From contig JAHJLN010000163.1 in assembly GCA_018821715.1 (NCBI GenBank), positions 1-32,398 of the forward strand: DNA of 32,398 nucleotides. The letters are read 5' to 3'. Source of the DNA: Pseudomonadota bacterium. GTDB taxonomy: Bacteria > Desulfobacterota > Desulfobacteria > Desulfobacterales > Desulfobacteraceae. Below, piece after piece: positions 1 to 8,624 of this stretch (positions are counted from its first letter, which is position 1; each line of letters begins with the position of its first letter). A program made the translations under genes and the position numbers. Under the pieces are notes generated by a model. That model saw nothing but the letters and a program-made list of their open reading frames with translations, was not told the DNA's origin and made no database searches.

Positions 1-163
1 TGCATGGCTTGATGAGAAAAAAACAAAAACCGGTTTTGAAATTAACTTCACCAAATATTTTTACGAATTTAAACCCCTTCGTTCTCTGGCCCAGATAAAG
101 GCGGATATTCTGGCTTTGGAAAAAAGTTCTCTGGAATTGGAAAAAACAGTATTGGAGGATTGA
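1..163 (+). CDS. hsdM: HsdM, type I restriction-modification methyltransferase subunit, C-terminal end (5' partial)
   Basis: The frame is open from base 2 to the TGA at 161-163 and encodes the last 53 residues. The segment FEINFTKYFYEFKPLRSL followed by an acidic/charged helix is characteristic of the C-terminus of type I N6-adenine methyltransferase subunits, which contact HsdS. The catalytic part lies outside the window. The stop is two bases before the ATG of the RhuM gene, whose ribosome site (GGAGG, 154-158) lies inside hsdM, so hsdM, the RhuM gene and hsdS form one operon. No HsdR is visible; it may lie upstream. The family call rests on a short segment, but the hsdS gene downstream supports it. 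Confidence 0.75.
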   Translation, partial: AWLDEKKTKTGFEINFTKYFYEFKPLRSLAQIKADILALEKSSLELEKTVLED

Positions 164-165
164 TC

Positions 166-1173
166 ATGGATGATAACCATCAAAATATTATTATCTATAA
201 TACACCAGACGGTAAAGCCTCTGTCTCCCTGTATGCCAAAGACGGCATGGTATGGATGAACCAGAATCAAATCGCCCAACTTTTTGACACCTCCAAGCAA
301 AACATTAGTCAGCATATCTCTAACATACTGAACGAAGGGGAATTAGAAGAAAATTCAGTTGTAAAGAATTACTTTACAACTGCTTCTGATGGCAAAGAAT
401 ATAATGTGGCTTTTTATGCTTTAGAGATGATTCTGGCCATAGGATTCAGGGTTCGCAGCAAAAGAGGAACCCAGTTCAGGATATGGGCAAATCAGAACCT
501 GAAAGAATACATGATCAAGGGCTTTGTCATGGATGATGAGCGCCTGAAAAATCCTGACGGCAGGCCTGATTATTTTGATGAATTATTGGAACGTATCCGG
601 GAAATCCGGGCCTCTGAAAAACGCTTCTACCAAAAAGTGCGGGACCTGTTCGCCTTAAGCAGTGATTATGACAAAACTGATAAGGCAACCCAGATGTTTT
701 TTGCCGAAACCCAGAACAAATTGTTGTTTGCTGTAACCGGACAAACCGCCGCAGAAATTGTATTGGACCGGGCAGATGCAGACAAACCCAATATGGCGCT
801 CACATCATGGAAAGGCAGTGTGGTTAGAAAACAGGATGTTTTTATTGCCAAAAATTACCTGAACGCCGATGAAATTGATACCTTGAACCGTTTGGTCGTC
901 ATTTTTCTGGAAACCGCAGAGCTGAGAGCCAAAAATAGGATCGATATATCCATGAAATTCTGGCATGAAAATGTGGACAGAATTTTGGAATTTAACGAAC
1001 AACCCCTGCTCACCGGAAAAGGCAAAATCAGCAATACTGCTATGAAAGAAAAAGTAAAGCAAATTTATCAGTTGTTTGACACCCACCGTAAAGCCTATGA
1101 AGCCGAACAGGCTGACAATCAGGATATGGAAGAGTTAACCCAGCTGGAACAGAAAATAGAGAAAAACAAATAA
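166..1173 (+). CDS. RhuM-family protein between hsdM and hsdS
   Basis: This 335-residue protein matches the RhuM (virulence_RhuM) family. An N-terminal helix-turn-helix-like part (WMNQNQIAQLFDTSKQNISQ, about residues 28-47) is followed by the family block FRVRSKRGTQFRIWANQNLK and a long helical C-terminal half. The biochemical role of RhuM is not established, but the gene is often found inside type I restriction operons, as here. I chose ATG 166 because GGAGG at 154-158 is spaced 7 bases from it; the in-frame TTG at 160 is too close. The stop overlaps the hsdS start by one base, implying translational coupling. The N-terminal domain is shared with the RhuM-Fic fusion at 15980, so the window carries two versions of this module. 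Confidence 0.85.
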   Translation: MDDNHQNIIIYNTPDGKASVSLYAKDGMVWMNQNQIAQLFDTSKQNISQHISNILNEGELEENSVVKNYFTTASDGKEYNVAFYALEMILAIGFRVRSKRGTQFRIWANQNLKEYMIKGFVMDDERLKNPDGRPDYFDELLERIREIRASEKRFYQKVRDLFALSSDYDKTDKATQMFFAETQNKLLFAVTGQTAAEIVLDRADADKPNMALTSWKGSVVRKQDVFIAKNYLNADEIDTLNRLVVIFLETAELRAKNRIDISMKFWHENVDRILEFNEQPLLTGKGKISNTAMKEKVKQIYQLFDTHRKAYEAEQADNQDMEELTQLEQKIEKNK

Positions 1174-2084
1174 TGGAACGCTACGAAAAATATAAGGACA
1201 GCGGTGTTGAGTGGATTGGGGATATACCTGGAGAATGGGAAATAAAGAAGATAAAGCATAAATGCTATGTGAAAGCTCGTGTCGGGTGGAAGGGTTTAAA
1301 ATCGAGTGAATTCTTGACAAATGGATACTCATATCTGATTACCGGTATTGACTTTAAAAAAGACAAGATTGACTGGAATGATTGTTATCATATCGACAAA
1401 GAAAGGTATGATGAAGACCCGTACATTCAGCTTAAAGATGAAGATTTGCTTATAACAAAAGATGGGACTATCGGAAAACTTGCGGTTGTCAGCAGATTGG
1501 AAAAACCAGCATGCTTAAATAGTGGGATTTTTGTTGTTCGATCACTAAATAAGGACTTTTCAACAAGATATTTGTTCTGGGTTTTAAAATCAAATTTATT
1601 TTATCAATTTAATGACTACACATCTTATGGTTCGACAATTCAACATTTATACCAAAATGTATTTGTAGAGTTCTGGTACCCATTTCCGATGCTAAAAATC
1701 CAAATAATAATTGCCAACTACCTTGACCAAAAAACAGCACAGATTGATGAACTCATCGTTCAGAAAGAACGATTGATTGAACTGTATGAAGAAGAAAAAA
1801 CAGCCATTATCAATCAGGCTGTAACCAAAGGTATTAATCCTGATGTCGAGCTAAAGGACAGTGGTATTGAATGGCTGGGGGAGATCCCTGTACACTGGCA
1901 GGCAACAAGGCTTAATAGGCTGATTAGAGTGAAGGATGGAACCCATGAAACTCCAAGTTATATAAGTGAGAGTGAAAACAGTTATCCATTAGTGACTTCA
2001 AAAGATTTCGAAAAGGGGCAAATTAATTTTGATAAAACTAAACAATCATTGCAGCGGACCGCTGGGGAAGGCCTTCGGCCTTAA
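1173..2084 (+). pseudogene. hsdS: HsdS specificity subunit, truncated inside the second target-recognition domain
   Basis: HsdS reads the DNA target of type I restriction-modification complexes through two target-recognition domains (TRDs) separated by conserved helices. Here TRD1 opens with KDSGVEWIGDIP. The central coiled helix follows (QKERLIELYEEEKTAIINQA, about residues 203-222). A second repeat, KDSGIEWLGEIPVHW, starts TRD2. About 290 residues look native. From roughly base 2043 the reading frame runs into a GC-rich palindromic element (attC-like), directly followed by a group II intron, and stops at 2084. Most of TRD2 and the C-terminal helix are missing, and no continuation is visible beyond the intron remnant. 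Half-size HsdS proteins that dimerise are known, so residual function cannot be excluded, but truncation is more likely. Confidence 0.8.
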
Positions 2085-2139
2085 AGCCCCAGTTCCCTTC
2101 GGCTTCGCCTCGGCGGCCCCTGAGCTCAAACCGTTCTGT
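2037..2139 (+). repeat. attC-like palindromic element at the hsdS/intron junction
   Basis: The element starts with ACTAAAC (2037-2043) and continues AATCATTGCAGCGG. It contains an inner hairpin (CTGGGG...GGCC ttc GGCC...CCCCAG, 2062-2092) and closes with GGCGGCCCCTGAGCTCAAAC then CGTTCT. The 3' part TGAGCTCAAAC-GTT is almost identical to that of the attC at 8619-8751. The outer AAC/GTT pair fits attC architecture, but the right box carries one extra C and does not match GTTRRRY well. The intron starts exactly at this right box. Confidence 0.5.
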
Positions 2140-3890
2140 GCGACCCGAGGTTGCATAATTGAATGTGTAAAGGTAATTATTTCAGATACTTATTACACTT
2201 GGCGTATCCCCGCCAGTACCTTAGGGCGGCATGCGTGATACGCGCTGTGTATCGGGTGTGAAGCCCGTCCGACAATGTACCGAATCGGGAAGAAACCGTG
2301 AGGTGGACTCCCTTCCGGAAACCCCGTCCGGTTAAGGGCTAAGGTCAGAAAGATATGGCAAGAATATACAAAGGATTGCACGCACCGTCAGTGAGTACAG
2401 ACCTACCGGAGTTAACAGGTCGCAGACATGCCTCTTTGTGTTCGCATGTGTGGAGCGGTTACAGGTTAATAACGTGCCTGTACGGGATTCATAAAGCCAC
2501 CGGTGTCCAGATCCTGCCTAAGTCTTTCATTATGGTCAATTATGTAGAACGGGATAAGTCTGTTACTTCGCCTGGCGCAACGTCAGGAAGGCATTACCGT
2601 AAGGCGTGCTGATGGAGGAACAGAACAAAGAAGTTGGAAGAAGCAAATGCCATCGGGAAAGCCGGTGGATAGGGCATGAAACATGGCTCAACACTAAAAC
2701 CTGCTGACATCAGTCCTGGTGAACAATGTGCCCACGTCCAACAGGTATTTTATTGTGAGAGAATCTGGAGAACCTTTGAAAATGAGAAAGCAAAAGATAG
2801 CTCTTGAAGCTGGTGCACTCATTGATGATGCTAAAAAATGGGAATCAATTGATTTCAAACCCATACGGCGACAGGTCAGAAGGCTGCAGATGCTTATCGC
2901 AAAGGCTGTTAAGGATAAGAGGTGGAACAAAGTTAGAGTTCTGCAATACATATTAACCCGCTCGTTCTACGCCAAGCTATTGGCTGTGAAACGGGTGACT
3001 TCCAACAAGGGGAAAAAGACCCCTGGCATTGACGGTATCCTGTGGCAGGGAGCCCGAGCCAAATGGCGGGCTGTATTCAGCCTGCGCTGACGTGGATATA
3101 GACCTCAACCATTAAGACGGATTTACATCCCAAAGAAGAATGGCAAGAAACGCCCACTTTCAATTCCAACAATGAAGGACAGAGCCATACAGGCACTGTA
3201 TAAACTGGCACTTGCACCGGTAGCAGAAACCCTGGCCGATCGTAATTCATACAGCTTCAGGGAGGGTAGGTCCTGTGCTGATGCTGTAGCGGCTGCCTTC
3301 AACGCGCTGTCCAAGCCAAATTCGGCAACATGGATATTGGAAGGAGACATCAAGGGCTGTTTCGATAATATTTCCCATGAATGGATGATAGAAAACATCC
3401 CTATGGATAAAATCATTCTTGCCAAATGGTTAAAGGCCGGATATGTGGAAGATGGTATCACATACCCATCAAGGAAAGGAACTCCCCAAGGTGGAATTAT
3501 CAGTCCCACCTATTCAAATATGGTGCTGGATGGCTTGGAGAATGCTGTGCACAATGCAGTACCCCGCCGATCCCGTATCAACTTTGTCCGCTATGCAGAT
3601 GATTTCATCATTACCGGTAAATCCAAACGGATACTGGAGGAAAACATCAAACCAGTGGTGGAAGAGTTCCTTACAGAACGCGGCCTTGAATTATCACCAG
3701 AAAAGACCGTGGTCACCTATATCACAAAAAGATTTACGTTCCTCGGGCAAACCTTTAGAAAGCATGGTCGAAGGTTACACATCACACCATCAATCAAGGG
3801 AGTCCTCGCCCTAAAACAAAAGGTGGGAACACTCATCCGCAAGCACATCAGCGCCCCAATGCCGGTCCTGACCTACCCGATGCTTCAAAA
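2138..3890 (+). mobile_element. Group II intron remnant, 3' end deleted
   Basis: The sequence GTGCGAC at 2138 matches the conserved GUGYG 5' end of group II introns. About 580 bases of structured, non-coding RNA sequence follow, then the maturase gene at 2719. The maturase is interrupted by a stop and loses homology near 3870. No domain V/VI sequence or downstream exon is recognisable, so the intron lost its 3' end in a deletion or rearrangement that joined it to the toxin-antitoxin region. Short open frames within 2138-2700 are in the ribozyme part and are not genes. The 3' boundary given is approximate. Confidence 0.75.
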
Positions 3891-3933
3891 AGGTCATTCA
3901 TATTGCGAAATACAAAGAGAACATGTATTATAA
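2719..3933 (+). pseudogene. Group II intron reverse transcriptase/maturase, stop-interrupted and truncated
   Basis: The maturase copies and splices the intron. The N-terminal RT domain is clear (SFYAKLLAVKRVTSNKGKKT then PGIDG). The frame is interrupted by TGA at 3088-3090, most simply a CGA to TGA change since reading continues unchanged on both sides (RGYRPQPLRRIYIPKKNGKK follows). The catalytic YADD motif is at 3592-3603 and the QGGIISP motif precedes it. Homology ends after SAPMPVL at the start of the maturase X domain. The remaining residues up to the stop at 3933 are foreign, and no HNH domain is present. The GTG start at 2719 is uncertain; an ATG lies at about 2782. Confidence 0.85.
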
Positions 3934-3960
3934 GACTTAAACTATATAAGAGAGGTAACA

Positions 3961-4182
3961 ATGCAACAAGCATCTCTGCCATTAAACGAAATGACCATCG
4001 CCGAAAAGATAGTTGCAATGAATCAAATATGGGATGACCTTATGCGTAATCCAGATGATATTCCATCGCCGGAATGGCATAAAGAAGTTTTGTCTGCTCG
4101 TGCTAAGCGAGTTCAAAATGGTGAAGCTCATTTTAAAGACTTTGACTCTGTCAAATCTGAATTACGTTCAGATTTTAAATGA
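3961..4182 (+). CDS. Addiction-module antitoxin (TIGR02574/PF09720-like)
   Basis: This 73-residue acidic protein has the typical layout of the small putative addiction-module component family: an N-terminal helix (ASLPLNEMTIAEKIVAMNQI), an IWDDLMRNPDDIPSPEWHKE segment and a charged C-terminal tail. It should neutralise the downstream RelE/ParE-type toxin by direct binding and probably represses its own operon. AGAGAGG lies about six bases before the ATG. The stop overlaps the toxin start (ATGA, 4179-4182), so the pair is translationally coupled. Antitoxin-first order is usual for this family. Both genes look intact, unlike the other toxin-antitoxin pairs in the window. Confidence 0.85.
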   Translation: MQQASLPLNEMTIAEKIVAMNQIWDDLMRNPDDIPSPEWHKEVLSARAKRVQNGEAHFKDFDSVKSELRSDFK

Positions 4183-4481
4183 ATATTCAAATCCTTGATG
4201 AAGCTCAAGCTGACCTGCGCGAAGGAGCCCAATTTTACGAGCGGCAAAATGTAGGTCTTGGAACATATTTTCTCGATACCATATTTTCTGATATTGATTC
4301 TTTAATTCTCTACGCCGGTGTCCATATTCAACTCAATGGCTACCACCGGTTGCTATCAAAAACTTTTCCATATGCAGTCTACTATCAAATAGATGCTGAT
4401 ATCATAAAAATCTACGCCATTTTAGATTGTCGAAGAAATCCAAATCGAACAATCGAAGAATTAAAGCAACGTCGGACATAA
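4179..4481 (+). CDS. RelE/ParE-family toxin
   Basis: This 100-residue protein of the RelE/ParE superfamily starts with an ILDEAQADLREGAQFYERQN helix pair and ends in the beta-sheet core (FPYAVYYQIDADIIKIYAIL followed by DCRRNPN). RelE members cleave ribosome-bound mRNA and ParE members poison gyrase; I cannot tell which from the sequence. The C-terminal DCRRNPNR is the usual location of the functional basic residues and is intact. The gene overlaps the antitoxin by four bases. The TAA stop lies inside the left box of an attC-like site, which is typical of a cassette-encoded toxin-antitoxin. Confidence 0.88.
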   Translation: MNIQILDEAQADLREGAQFYERQNVGLGTYFLDTIFSDIDSLILYAGVHIQLNGYHRLLSKTFPYAVYYQIDADIIKIYAILDCRRNPNRTIEELKQRRT

Positions 4482-4531
4482 CCCTAAGGATTGACACGAC
4501 CGGGACGGTCGTTCTCAATCTCTTGTTCAAG
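4476..4531 (+). repeat. attC-like site after the RelE/ParE cassette
   Basis: The left box is ACATAAC (4476-4482) and contains the toxin stop codon. The stem is GATTGA (4489-4494), extrahelical C, ACGACCG, loop GGA, CGGTCGT, then TCAATC (4515-4520). The right box is GTTCAAG (4525-4531). AAC and GTT pair at the base. Two box positions deviate from the consensus. Confidence 0.6.
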
Positions 4532-4550
4532 AAGCCCGGTATCAAAATTT

Positions 4551-4664
4551 ATGTATAGGGTATTGCTAAAGAATGGGTATGAGTTAAAAAAGGTATCAAA
4601 GAAGAGTTTTAGAATTAATCATTACAAAACCAGGATAAATCCATTGGGTTTTAGTCATTTATGA
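4551..4664 (+). CDS. Small 37-residue open frame directly after the attC-like site
   Basis: An ATG 20 bases after the right box of the attC-like site opens a short lysine-rich frame (MYRVLLKNGYELKKVSKKSF...) ending at 4664. The position is where a cassette gene should begin, but no ribosome site is convincing. The IS91-type remnant begins shortly after, so it may be the truncated start of a longer cassette gene. I recognise no family. Confidence 0.25.
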   Translation: MYRVLLKNGYELKKVSKKSFRINHYKTRINPLGFSHL

Positions 4665-4768
4665 GAGCACTCACACCTGCAATCCTGGCCATTTTCAATG
4701 ATTTAACGCAGGTATCCCTTCCGGTTCCAAAGAGTTGCCGATAAATTAAAACAAAATCTGAGCCTATA

Positions 4769-5860
4769 TTATCCAGGCCCTTTTGGCCCGAACATATAGG
4801 GCAAAACAGAACAAACATATGCAAGTTCTCCTCCGCAGTCAGGACAGATTGGTACATATTTGGTTATTGTTAATTTCACTGTAACCGTCTTTTCTCCCAG
4901 GCTGAGTTCAATTGCCATTCGGATTTGTTCGAGACTGATAGAACAGCCCGGATGTAAAAAACCATAATACCGCACCTTCATGAATCCTGAAGGTAATACC
5001 TGTTGCAAAAATCGTCTGATAAACTCAATCACATCAAGCTGTCCGGTCCGCCAGCGATTACCTTTACTCTTTTTATACCGGTAATAGACGATTCGATCTT
5101 CAACTTTTACAATCCGGGTATTTGATATGGCAACCTTAAACACATAGGGAGCTAAATACTTTATACTTTCAATACCGGTGCCTACGGATTTACAGTTCAC
5201 GTTCCAGTCTTTTTGTCTGGCTTCAAAAGGTACCTGGTTGAGCAAACCGTTCTTTTTCATTAATTTTAAGAACTTGGCTTTAAATATCTTTGCCAGTGCT
5301 TTTGGCGGAATATAATCCCCCTTATGCCAAAGACCATCTTTTTTGAAAAAGGCACCGCCGGGAACAATATAGTGGATATGGGGATGATATTGGAGTTGTC
5401 TGCCCCAGGTATGAAGAACACCAAAGAAGCCTGGCAGATCACCACCCATATATTTTTTATCAGGACTTAGTTTTTTAATCGCATGGGAGGATGCTTTGAA
5501 CATAGCGCCATAGGATATTCTCTGGTGACTTCTGGTAACGCCTCTCAGTGTATCCGGCAAGGTAAAGGTCACCATAACCTAAAGGTCACACGTAAAATAA
5601 TGCCCCGGCACCTGTCGTTCACATTGACATTTCAACCAATCACGGGTTTTATGATTCTGACAGGTCGGGCAGTGACGGTTACCACAGGAACGGAACACCC
5701 TATGGTTCCTGCCACATTTTTTACATGAATAGACTGTCCAACCTCTGTCACGGGTTCAACACGACTTGATGGCCTTAATTACTTTAAGATGATTGGCAGG
5801 GATACGAGATCCGAACCGCTCAAGATAATCAGGCGCAAAGATAGTGATGATATCCTTAAT
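4769..5860 (-). pseudogene. IS91-family transposase, inactivated by two in-frame stops
   Basis: Read on the minus strand, the frame encodes an N-terminal zinc-binding domain (SCKKCGRNHRVFRSCGNRHC then PTCQ). The Y2-type HUH transposase domain follows (VTFTLPDTLRGVTRSHQR, then HPHIHYIVPGG, and SIKYLAPYVFKVAISNTRIV). Two in-frame stops break it: TGA at 5758-5756 just before the zinc finger, and TAG at 5581-5579 just before VTFTLP. The last stretch (PICPDCGGELAYVC) ends at a stop near 4769. IS91 elements move by rolling-circle replication and often capture neighbouring DNA. No clear terminal sequences were identified, so the element limits are approximate. Confidence 0.8.
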
Positions 5861-5871
5861 AAAAATAGGGT

Positions 5872-5923
5872 CAGGTCTTGAAATATAGGTTTTGAAAATT
5901 TAAAAGTGATAATTCAAGACCTG
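5872..5923. repeat. 11-bp inverted repeat with motif CAGGTCTTGAA
   Basis: CAGGTCTTGAA (5872-5882) is perfectly inverted at 5913-5923, with a 30-base spacer. It lies just outside the 5' side of the IS91-type transposase remnant and may be part of its end, or a separate intergenic palindrome. Confidence 0.5.
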
Positions 5924-6055
5924 CCTCCACAATTTTACATCGTCTACTGGCAGAAGGAAGGTTCAGAAAAGGAAATAAGAATTATCCTGCCCGAACTTTA
6001 TTTAAAAAAGCCGGGGACTGATACAGATGAATATATTAAGGAATCACAAGGATAA
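5906..6055 (+). pseudogene. Tail of an unrecognised gene, 5' end lost
   Basis: An open frame of 49 codons from GTG 5906 to TAA 6053 has protein-like composition (QFYIVYWQKEGSEKEIRIIL followed by PELYLKKPGTD) but no ribosome site. It most likely is the 3' end of a cassette gene truncated by the IS91-type element. Its stop codon lies in GGATAAC, which is followed two bases later by GTTAAAT, as if an attC had lost its stem. The family is unknown. Confidence 0.35.
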
Positions 6056-6071
6056 CTTGTTAAATCACAAC

Positions 6072-6124
6072 AATATTAAACTATTTGCTTGAATTTAGTT
6101 TAATTTCGACTTATAATCACAAAC
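6072..6124 (+). promoter_or_regulatory. Promoter and operator-like palindrome of the AbiEi/AbiEii genes
   Basis: TTGAAT (6089-6094), a 17-base spacer and TATAAT (6112-6117) form a near-consensus sigma-70 promoter. The ATG is at 6125, so transcription should start at or next to the start codon (leaderless). ATTAAACTA and TAGTTTAAT form an inverted repeat across 6074-6102 that overlaps the -35 box, a plausible operator for the antitoxin, as AbiEi-type antitoxins are known to autorepress. Confidence 0.65.
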
Positions 6125-6919
6125 ATGACTGGTGAAAATAGAAATATATTAAACCGTATCCTTCGGAATTGGCCCAAAGGAACCGTGGGCACATTGGCAT
6201 GGTTTCGCCAACATGGCGGATATCAGCAGTTATTAGATTATTACCAAAAAGCGCCCTGGGTAACTAAAATAGGGAGTGGCACATATATTCAATATGGAGA
6301 TGCTGTTGATTGGCGAGGGGGATTGTATGCTGTTCAGAATCAGTTAAATCTTTGTGTGTGTGCTGGTGGGAAAACTGCTTTGGAATTATCTGGGTTCGGA
6401 CATAATCTCCAATTGGGACAAACAGCAAAAATATATCTTTTTGCATCAGGAAAAATTCAATTGCCCACCTGGTTCATAAAACATCCATGGGAAGATGAGT
6501 TGTTGTTTAAAAGGTTAAATATTTTTCAATCCCAACCAGATTTTGGATTAATGCATTTTAATGCGGGCAATTTTGAAATAAAAGGGTCTACACCCGAGCG
6601 AGCCATGTTTGAGCTGTGTGCTCTGGTTCCAAACTATCATTCGTTTGAAGAGGCGGGGCATTTTATGGAGAGTCTTTTATCTTTGCGATGTGAATACGTG
6701 CAAACCCTTCTTGAAACATGCAGTTCAATAAAAGCAAAACGATTATTCCTCTATTTTGCGGACACATATAACATGCCCTGGTTTCAGAAATTGAATATAA
6801 AAAATATTGATCTGGGAAAAGGGAAACGGCAGGTTGCAGTCAATGGGATTCTAAATAAAAAATATCAAATAACAGTCCCAGACGAAATAAATAGTATCAG
6901 CTTAACGGATATCCCATGA
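6125..6919 (+). CDS. AbiEi-family type IV antitoxin
   Basis: This 264-residue protein has the N-terminal helical DNA-binding part seen in AbiEi-like antitoxins (ILNRILRNWPKGTVGTLAW, about residues 8-26, then GSGTYI). The larger C-terminal domain includes STPERAMFELCALVPN. In type IV systems the antitoxin represses the operon and counteracts the nucleotidyltransferase toxin without forming a stable complex with it. The ATG directly follows a -10 box, so the mRNA is predicted to be leaderless. The stop overlaps the start of the toxin gene (ATGA, 6916-6919). The antitoxin frame is intact while the toxin is frameshifted. Confidence 0.85.
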   Translation: MTGENRNILNRILRNWPKGTVGTLAWFRQHGGYQQLLDYYQKAPWVTKIGSGTYIQYGDAVDWRGGLYAVQNQLNLCVCAGGKTALELSGFGHNLQLGQTAKIYLFASGKIQLPTWFIKHPWEDELLFKRLNIFQSQPDFGLMHFNAGNFEIKGSTPERAMFELCALVPNYHSFEEAGHFMESLLSLRCEYVQTLLETCSSIKAKRLFLYFADTYNMPWFQKLNIKNIDLGKGKRQVAVNGILNKKYQITVPDEINSISLTDIP

Positions 6920-7843
6920 AAATGAACAAATATTTTGAGCAGGCCAAATTAATGCTGTCCATTCTTCCTATAGTGGGGCAGGAAAAAGAATTTGCCCTAA
7001 AAGGTGGGACTGCTTTGAATTTTTTTTATTTGAATCTGCCGCGGTTATCTGTTGATATTGATTTAACATTTCTTCCAGTTAAGCCAAGGGATGAAACTTT
7101 AAAAAGATATTACAAAATCACTAAGCAGGATTTCGGATAAAGTTAAACGATTATTTCCCCGTTGTCAGATTCAAAAATTAAAAATAAAAGATACGGATTA
7201 TACATACAAGCTTATTATTAGAAGCCAAGGCAGCTTGGTTAAAATAGAGCCGAATTTGATATTGAGGGGGAGCTGTTATCCCCCGATTTCAAAACCATTA
7301 TGCAAAAATGCCGGAGATATTTTCAAGATGGAAATGGAAATTCCAGTGCTCTCTTTTGCAGATCTTTATGGAGGGAAGGTATGTGCCGCTTTGGATCGTC
7401 AGCATCCTCGAGATTTATTTGATATCAAACTCCTTTCTGAAGCAGGCGGTCTGAATGAAGAAATAAGTCAAGCGTTTGTCATATACCTTGCCAGTCACAA
7501 TCGACCCATGTCAGAGTTGCTTTCTCCAAATTTTCAAGATTTTAGACAGGCGTATGAAACTGAATTCAAAAGTATGTCATCAATAGAAGTCAGCTATCAG
7601 GCGCTTGAGAAAATACGTAAAGAATTGCCATCTCAGGTATTATCCAAACTTTCAAGGAATGAACGAAAATTTCTGTTGTCTGTTAAAATGGGAATACCTG
7701 ATTTAAGTTTACTTTCAATTTCAGGTCTTGAAAACCTGCCAGCCATCAAGTGGAAGGTTGAAAATATATTAAGAATGGAACCCCAAAAGAGAATTGCAGC
7801 AACAGAAAAGCTGAAATCAATTTTAGATTTATCTCAACAATAG
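6916..7843 (+). pseudogene. AbiEii-family nucleotidyltransferase toxin, frameshifted
   Basis: AbiEii toxins are nucleotidyltransferases. The catalytic GG..L motif (LKGGTALNFFYLNLPRL) and the SVDIDLTF metal-binding motif lie in the first frame, which stops at 7140. The rest lies one frame over: DITKSLSRISDKVKRLFPRC directly continues the first part, then the family motif DLYGGKVCAALDRQHPRDLF, ending at 7843. Removing a single A from the run AAAAA at 7101-7105 restores one protein of about 308 residues, the normal family length. It is therefore a one-base insertion in a homopolymer: a real inactivation, a slippage site or an assembly error. An attC site overlaps the 3' end. Confidence 0.85.
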
Positions 7844-7880
7844 AATGCTACGGATTTCACCGTAGATTCTGGTGTTAGCC
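7832..7880 (+). repeat. attC site after the AbiE cassette
   Basis: The left box is TCTCAAC (7832-7838). The stem is AGAAT, extrahelical G, CTACGG, loop ATTTCA, CCGTAG, ATTCT. The right box is GTTAGCC (7874-7880). The toxin stop TAG is inside the left arm. The methyltransferase gene starts 16 bases after the right box. Confidence 0.75.
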
Positions 7881-7895
7881 GGATAAGCAGGAATT

Positions 7896-8624
7896 ATGAA
7901 GACACCCTTTGAACAGAAATCATCACCGGAAGAGATAAGAAAACGATTCGATAATGATGTCGCACGTTTTTCAAATCTTGAAACTGGGCAGTCTGCGACT
8001 ATCGATGCTCCATTAGCTATGGAACTGATTACACAAGCGGCAGTTAAATCAACCACCAACATACGACGAGTTTTGGATATCGGCTGTGGAGCTGGAAATA
8101 ATACGCTTAAACTTTTACAGTATGCCTCCCTTTTCGATTGTGATCTTATTGACCTGAGCTTACCGATGTTGGAAAAAGCACGTGAGCGTATTGAATCAGT
8201 AAACTCAGGAAAAATCAAAACTATTCAGGGCGATTTCCGTAAGATCGATTTACCACATCAAGGATATGACGTCATTCTGGCTGCTGCTGTCCTACATCAT
8301 TTACGGGATGACCAGGATTGGGAAAAAGCATTCAACAAGCTTTACAGTTTAACAGCCCCTGGCGGAAGCGTCTGGATTACGGATTTGATATCTCATGAGT
8401 CCAAAGCAGTTCAATCTCTCATGTGGGAACGGTATGGAGAATATCTTTGCTTAATGGGTGGTGCTGATTACAGGACAAAAGTATTTGAATACATCGACAA
8501 AGAAGATTCACCGCGGCCAGTTACATATCAACTGGATTTGCTACGGAAGGTTGGATTTAAACACACTGAAATTTTACACAAAAATTCTTGTTTTGCAGCT
8601 TTTGGCGCAATAAAAATCGGCTAA
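7896..8624 (+). CDS. Class I SAM-dependent methyltransferase
   Basis: This 242-residue protein has the Rossmann-fold methyltransferase motifs in order: motif I VLDIGCGAGNNTLKLL (about residues 63-78), an acidic residue ending strand 2 (DLIDLSLPMLEKAR), motif II/III IQGDFRKIDLP, and motif IV YDVILAAAVLHHL followed by LTAPGGSVWITD. The AAAVLHHL and PGG features resemble small-molecule or tRNA-carboxymethyl type methyltransferases, but the substrate cannot be assigned. AGCAGGAA lies before the ATG. The gene is bracketed by attC sites (7832-7880 and 8619-8751) and its TAA stop is inside the left box of the second, so it is a textbook single-gene cassette. Confidence 0.85.
   Translation: MKTPFEQKSSPEEIRKRFDNDVARFSNLETGQSATIDAPLAMELITQAAVKSTTNIRRVLDIGCGAGNNTLKLLQYASLFDCDLIDLSLPMLEKARERIESVNSGKIKTIQGDFRKIDLPHQGYDVILAAAVLHHLRDDQDWEKAFNKLYSLTAPGGSVWITDLISHESKAVQSLMWERYGEYLCLMGGADYRTKVFEYIDKEDSPRPVTYQLDLLRKVGFKHTEILHKNSCFAAFGAIKIG

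Noticed and set aside
2029..2612. Open frames of 60-85 codons overlapping the hsdS end and the intron 5' region
   Set aside because: They lie in the palindromic junction and in the structured ribozyme part of the group II intron, with biased, unnatural protein composition and no ribosome sites.
3443..3814. 123-codon frame overlapping the maturase
   Set aside because: It is a shadow frame; the overlapping frame carries the RT motifs QGGIISP and YADD.
4651..4857. 68-codon minus-strand frame at the end of the IS91 remnant
   Set aside because: It overlaps the real transposase frame and has no recognisable features or ribosome site.
4769..5575. A functional IS91 transposase starting at the ATG at 5575
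   Set aside because: That start omits the zinc-binding domain, which is found in the same frame just upstream across two stop codons, so the gene is inactivated.
7101..7105. Programmed ribosomal frameshift in the AbiEii toxin
   Set aside because: The A-run alone is not a known slippery heptamer with a downstream structure, and AbiEii toxins are not known to use frameshifting; a plain indel is simpler.
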